From: Bordetella parapertussis
GTDB taxonomy: Bacteria > Pseudomonadota > Gammaproteobacteria > Burkholderiales > SG8-41
Assembly: GCA_945870465.1 (NCBI GenBank)
Contig: CAMBSS010000119.1
Coordinates: 1-13,346, forward strand
Length of the DNA: 13,346 bases
Reading direction: 5' to 3'
A program made the translations under genes and the position numbers. The notes beneath the pieces were generated by a model. The model saw only the letters and a list, made by a program, of their open reading frames with translations, did no database searches and had not been told where the DNA came from. Positions 6,909-13,346 of the stretch are shown here, in pieces (positions within the stretch are counted from its first letter, which is position 1; every line of letters starts with the position of its first letter).

Positions 6909-6913
6909 GCAGG

Positions 6914-6929
6914 CGCGAGAGCGCTCGCG
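6914..6929. terminator. GC-rich hairpin in the convergent gap (weak terminator candidate)
   Basis: CGCGAG (6914-6919) and CTCGCG (6924-6929) form a perfect 6-bp stem with a 4-base loop. It sits in the 44-base gap between the amidohydrolase stop and the convergent TctC-type stop. No T-tract follows on either strand, so intrinsic termination is unproven. Confidence 0.3.
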
Positions 6930-6952
6930 ACTCCGGTAACCACGTCGCGCCG

Positions 6953-7927
6953 CTACTCGCCGCGGATACCGGCGGCCTTGACGACTTTCGCCCATTTCGC
7001 CATTTCAGCTCGCAGGAAAGCGGCGAACTGTTCGGGCGTATTGCCGATGGGGTCTGCGCCCATGGCGGAAAAGCGTTCCTTCATCTGCGAGGTGGCGAAG
7101 CCCTTTTGAACTTCGGCGCTGACGCGCGAGACGATGTCCGCGGGCGTAGCGGCCGGCGCAAGCAGGCCGAACCACGCGGTGACGGAGTAGCCGGCGAGTC
7201 CGGACTCGGCGATGGTCGGTAAGTCGGGCACGAGTGACGAACGCTGCGAACCGGTGACGGCGAGCGCGCGTAGGCGGCCCGATTTGACGTGGGGCAGGGT
7301 GATGACCATATCGGAAAAGCCTATCATCGTCTCGCCGCCGATCAGCGCGGTGAGCCCGGGCGCGCTGCCTTTGTACGGGATGTGCGTCAGTTTCACGTTC
7401 GCCATGCTGGATAACAATTCGCCGGACAGATGCTGCGCGCCGCCAGCGCCGCCCGACGCAAACGTCACCTGGCCAGGACGCGCGGCAGCGAAAGCGATCA
7501 ACTCCTTTACCGACTTCACCGGCAGTGCCGGATGCACCACGCAGATATTGTTGATCGCGGCCAGCAAAGAGACGGGTGCCAGGTCTTTGACCGGGTCGTA
7601 GCCGAGCTTGCCTTCGAGCGACGGTGCGACCGCAAATGAAAGCGAGACGGTGTTGAGCGTATAGCCGTCGGCAGGAGAGCGCGCCGCGACCGCCGTGCCG
7701 ACGTTGCCGCTGTTGCCCGGGCGGTTGTCGATGACGGCAGGCTGCCCCCATGCTTCCGTCAGCAACTGACCGACAGCACGCGCGAAGAGATCGTTGGGAC
7801 CACCCGCGGCGAAAGGCACGATGATGCGGATGGGTTTGGCCGGATAGCTAGTGCCCTGAGCCAGAACATTTGCCACAGAGAACACCGAGAGTACTGAGAA
7901 CTGCCAAAGAACAGGGATTAATCGCAT
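6953..7927 (-). CDS. Bug/TctC-family periplasmic tricarboxylate-type solute-binding protein
   Basis: A 324-residue protein: a signal peptide (MRLIPVLWQFSVLSVFSVAN, cleavage probably after Ala23), then the Bug/TctC fold. Motifs are YPAKPIRIIVPFAAGGPNDL, the ligand-binding loop region with IDNRPGNSGNVGT, FASGGAGGAQHLSGELL, and IPYKGSAPGLTALIGG. Family members bind carboxylates such as citrate, other dicarboxylates, nicotinate or amino acids in the periplasm; many are orphans without a TctAB permease, as here. A longer open frame reaches 8032, but its extra 35 residues are translated repeat sequence, so the ATG at 7925-7927 before the signal peptide is preferred. No strong Shine-Dalgarno is seen. 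It lies downstream of the hydantoinase fusion on the same strand. Part of its signal-peptide code is a copy of an intergenic repeat. Confidence 0.88.
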   Translation of the reverse strand: MRLIPVLWQFSVLSVFSVANVLAQGTSYPAKPIRIIVPFAAGGPNDLFARAVGQLLTEAWGQPAVIDNRPGNSGNVGTAVAARSPADGYTLNTVSLSFAVAPSLEGKLGYDPVKDLAPVSLLAAINNICVVHPALPVKSVKELIAFAAARPGQVTFASGGAGGAQHLSGELLSSMANVKLTHIPYKGSAPGLTALIGGETMIGFSDMVITLPHVKSGRLRALAVTGSQRSSLVPDLPTIAESGLAGYSVTAWFGLLAPAATPADIVSRVSAEVQKGFATSQMKERFSAMGADPIGNTPEQFAAFLRAEMAKWAKVVKAAGIRGE

Positions 7928-8006
7928 GGTTCGGTTTTGTTTTTCCGCTGTAACCCTCAAGGGGGTATTAAAAAGAATGATCCCTGTGTTCTCTGTGGCT
8001 AATGTT
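7865..8006. repeat. Inverted pair of GTGTTCTCTGTGG-type repeats spanning the TctC start
   Basis: The 21 bases at 7865-7885 match the reverse complement of 7986-8006 (GTGTTCTCTGTGGCTAATGTT) at 20 positions. The left arm lies inside the TctC-type gene and encodes residues 15-21 of its signal peptide. The right arm is intergenic and embedded in composite repeat copy B. An AGGGAT-like motif adjoins both arms. Confidence 0.85.
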
Positions 8007-8052
8007 TTGTTTTTGAATTTATCTGCGTTCATCTGCGTCTATCGGCGGTTCC
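7953..8052 (+). repeat. Composite intergenic repeat, copy B
   Basis: The core (7953-7978, ACCCTCAAGGGGG then TATTAAAAAGAAT) has one C fewer than in copy A. It is followed by the GTGTTCTCTGTGG module (7986-8006). Three 10-base units come next in tandem: ATCTGCGTTC (8021-8030), ATCTGCGTCT (8031-8040) and ATCGGCGGTT (8041-8050). The same ATCGGCGG ending closes copy A. It fills almost all of the gap between the hydantoinase stop (8068) and the TctC-type start (7927). Confidence 0.85.
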
Positions 8053-8067
8053 GTATTTGAAAGAGGG

Positions 8068-11766
<3,699 letters not shown>

Positions 11767-11789
11767 GGTCGCCGCGCGCCGCGTGTCGA

Positions 11790-11818
11790 TTGACAAGCGC
11801 AGTCGCGGCGGCAAAAAT
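11790..11818 (+). promoter_or_regulatory. Candidate sigma-70 promoter for the deacetylase-like gene
   Basis: A perfect -35 TTGACA (11790-11795) is followed after 17 bases by AAAAAT (11813-11818), four of six matches to TATAAT. Transcription would begin near 11825 and leave a leader of about 80 bases before the ATG at 11907. It lies just upstream of the preferred hydantoinase start on the other strand. Confidence 0.45.
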
Positions 11819-11906
11819 GCGCTGGACTCTCGGCGCTATGTCTATGGCGGCGATCCTGCACCAAAATCATCCACAATTCGTTTCGCGCACTGAAAAGGTA
11901 TTGCCA

Positions 11907-12884
11907 ATGAAAGAAATCAACATCCTGCTGACGATGGATTGCGAGCCGACGCTGGCGACCACGCATGCACAGGCCACCGGGCCGCGTGATTGGGCGCACG
12001 GCGAACGCGCCGTCAGGGGTTATTTCAATATAGGCAAGCGCTACGGCTTTCCCGCCAGCTATTTCGTGCATCCCGAAACGGTGCTCGGCCAGCCGGACGT
12101 TTTCGCCGACCTCGAAAAGCAGGGCGCCTGCCTCGGGTTGCACATGCATCCGTGGAAGTATTCGATGTGGCGTTACGACCAGAGACGCTTTCTCGCCAAC
12201 TACGGCGGCATGTCCGCCGATGAGCAGCGCGCCTGCCTCGCGGAGTCGTCGGCGCTGTGGCGGCAGGCGATGGGCTATCAGCCCCTGTATTTCCGGCCCG
12301 GTTCGTTTTCCGCCAACGACGATGTATTTCGGGTGCTCGCGGAAACCGGTTTCCGCGGTGGCTCGTGCTCGGTGCCCGGGCGCGTGTGGCCCGATGTGGA
12401 AACGGTGTGGAGCGGGGCGGAGCCGGACCCGCATCGTGCGAACGCATGCTTCCGCCAGGTGCGCGGCAATCTCGAATTTGCCAACATACCGGTGTCGGTC
12501 GATTTCTCGAGCGTGATCAGCGGCGCGAAGGGGCGCACCATGCATTCCGACTTGCGTCCCGATACCGATTGGCCGGGCAAGCACGGCATCAGCTATCAGA
12601 CGATAGCGAACAATATTCTCGCGCAGACCGTGGCGCGCGCGCCCAAGATCCCGGTGATCGTCATCATTTCGCACAATCACTACGAATACAGCGACGAGAG
12701 CAATGCGGTTACCAAGCGGTTGATCGCGTCGCTCGACGCGGTGGTCGCAGCCTGCAAGGCGGCCAATATCAAGCCGGTCGGCACGACTATTGCTCGAGTC
12801 GTCGATGACGTATTGGCCAGCCCGTTGGTGCCGGAACCTTTCGTGTGTCCGGAAAGCGCTTACTCGGTGAATGCGAAACAGTAG
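11907..12884 (+). CDS. Polysaccharide deacetylase-like (NodB-homology-type) protein
   Basis: The 325-residue protein has a divergent NodB/carbohydrate-esterase-4-like motif series on a beta/alpha barrel. INILLTMDCEPT (4-15) holds Asp11 in place of the TFDD motif, GLHMHPW (77-83) corresponds to the metal-binding HxxxH region, LYFRPGSFSAND (127-138) to the R-P-x motif, and VIIISHNHYEY-type sequence (251-261) to the C-terminal histidine motif. It may deacetylate or otherwise hydrolyse a sugar or cyclic amide substrate. No signal peptide is seen, so it is probably cytoplasmic. The ATG at 11907 follows AAAGG at a suitable distance; the longer open frame upstream overlaps the hydantoinase start and is rejected. 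It is divergent from the hydantoinase fusion and precedes a second TctC-type gene on the same strand. Confidence 0.78.
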   Translation: MKEINILLTMDCEPTLATTHAQATGPRDWAHGERAVRGYFNIGKRYGFPASYFVHPETVLGQPDVFADLEKQGACLGLHMHPWKYSMWRYDQRRFLANYGGMSADEQRACLAESSALWRQAMGYQPLYFRPGSFSANDDVFRVLAETGFRGGSCSVPGRVWPDVETVWSGAEPDPHRANACFRQVRGNLEFANIPVSVDFSSVISGAKGRTMHSDLRPDTDWPGKHGISYQTIANNILAQTVARAPKIPVIVIISHNHYEYSDESNAVTKRLIASLDAVVAACKAANIKPVGTTIARVVDDVLASPLVPEPFVCPESAYSVNAKQ

Positions 12885-12919
12885 TCTTTACTAAAACCTC
12901 TCAAAAACTGTTTGGAACT

Positions 12920-13048
12920 GCAGATAAGCGCAGATAAACGCAGATGAGTTCAAAAGATAACGTCGGAGAATGGGCAGCACTGGATTTTTATCTGCGTACC
13001 TCTCAATGGGGTATTAAAAAGAATGCATCTGCGTTTAGCTACGGCTGA
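12920..13048 (+). repeat. Composite intergenic repeat, copy C
   Basis: Three 10-base tandem units, GCAGATAAGC, GCAGATAAAC and GCAGATGAGT, fill 12920-12949. After about 40 unrelated bases come ATCTGCGTAC (12990-12999) and a diverged core at 12998-13024 (ACCTCTCAATGGGG then TATTAAAAAGAAT, 25 of 27 matches to copy A). ATCTGCGTTT follows at 13027-13036, then CTACGGCTG. The copy fills most of the gap between the deacetylase-like stop (12884) and the second TctC-type start (13097). Confidence 0.85.
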
Positions 13049-13096
13049 TAATTTTTTAATTTTGAGGCGGGTTCGATTTCATTCGAAGGAATTTCA

Positions 13097-13346
13097 ATGC
13101 TGAGATGTGCTTACAGCTTGCTTGTGGGATGTGCGGCATTGTTGATCGCCGTTGCGGCACCGGCAGCAGAGGTTTATCCCGCCAAGTTGGTGAAAATCGT
13201 CGTGCCGTTCGCAGCGGGCGGCTCGACCGATCTGCTTACGCGCAGCGTCGCCCAGCAATTGAGCGAGGCGTGGAAGCGGCCGGTGGTGGTCGAGAACCGC
13301 GCGGGCGGCGGCGGTGTCGTCGGTTCTGAATATGTCGTGAAATCTC
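13097..13346 (+). CDS. Bug/TctC-family solute-binding protein, N-terminal part (runs off window)
   Basis: The open frame from the ATG at 13097 to the window end gives 83 residues. The signal peptide is MLRCAYSLLVGCAALLIAVA with cleavage after about residue 24 (APAAE). The family motif VYPAKLVKIVVPFAAGGSTD and the VENRAGGGGVVGSEYV block follow. GAAGGA at 13085-13090 with a 6-base spacer is a good ribosome-binding site. Unlike the other TctC-type gene in this window, its signal peptide does not resemble repeat sequence. It follows the deacetylase-like gene on the same strand across composite repeat copy C, so the two may form a transcription unit. The ligand is unknown. Confidence 0.88.
   Translation, partial: MLRCAYSLLVGCAALLIAVAAPAAEVYPAKLVKIVVPFAAGGSTDLLTRSVAQQLSEAWKRPVVVENRAGGGGVVGSEYVVKS

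Noticed and set aside
6914..6929. Relationship of the 6914-6929 palindrome to the CTCTCGC stretch at 9257-9300
   Set aside because: They share only GCGAGAG-type composition; the palindrome lacks tandem units and is better read as a simple hairpin.
12998..13024. Repeat core as an intrinsic terminator
   Set aside because: The core can form a 5-bp stem, but on the plus strand it is followed by an A-rich stretch; the T-run precedes the stem on the other strand, so neither strand has a stem followed by T-run.
12920..13036. CRISPR-like array from the repeated ATCTGCG units
   Set aside because: The units are only 10 bases long, directly adjoining and variable, with no spacers of constant length and no cas genes.

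Overview
The window is a high-GC bacterial segment whose gene content points to a betaproteobacterium, most likely Burkholderiales. Two Bug/TctC-type periplasmic solute-binding proteins, a fused hydantoinase/5-oxoprolinase, a LigI-like amidohydrolase and a carboxymuconolactone-decarboxylase-family protein are typical of that group's catabolic gene sets. This assignment is inferred from family content only.

Left edge (1-855): the C-terminus of an ISL3-type transposase runs in from outside the window and abuts an N-terminally truncated, AT-richer TylF-like methyltransferase. About 310 bases of non-coding, repeat-scarred DNA follow. Region 856-3894 is a minus-strand run: MFS transporter, then a CMD-family protein, then an alpha/beta hydrolase whose nucleophile position is alanine. 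Each intergenic gap in this run carries a different inverted repeat. Region 4002-5924 is on the plus strand: a 79-residue membrane protein, a two-TM SPFH/band-7 protein and a class I methyltransferase. An amidohydrolase at 6036-6908 follows behind its own candidate promoter.

Region 6953-11766 is a second minus-strand run: a 1232-residue hydantoinase A/B fusion, then a TctC-type binding protein. A polysaccharide-deacetylase-like gene (11907-12884) is transcribed divergently from the hydantoinase. A second TctC-type gene starts at 13097 and leaves the window. A plausible reading is scavenging of small organic acids or cyclic amides and lactones: binding proteins capture the substrate, and hydantoinase, amidohydrolase and hydrolase open or hydrolyse it. 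The substrates cannot be read from the sequence.

The most striking signal is not a gene. A composite intergenic repeat occurs at three sites (about 1660-1826, 7953-8052, 12920-13048). It combines a 27-base core, ACCCCTCAAGGGGG followed by TATTAAAAAGAAT, with tandem 10-base units close to ATCTGCGTTT. At 7953-8052 an extra module carrying GTGTTCTCTGTGG is inserted, and an inverted copy of that module encodes part of the signal peptide of the adjacent TctC protein. Other repeat scars are a 15-bp inverted repeat near 2583-2688 and a CTCTCGC-rich stretch inside the hydantoinase gene.
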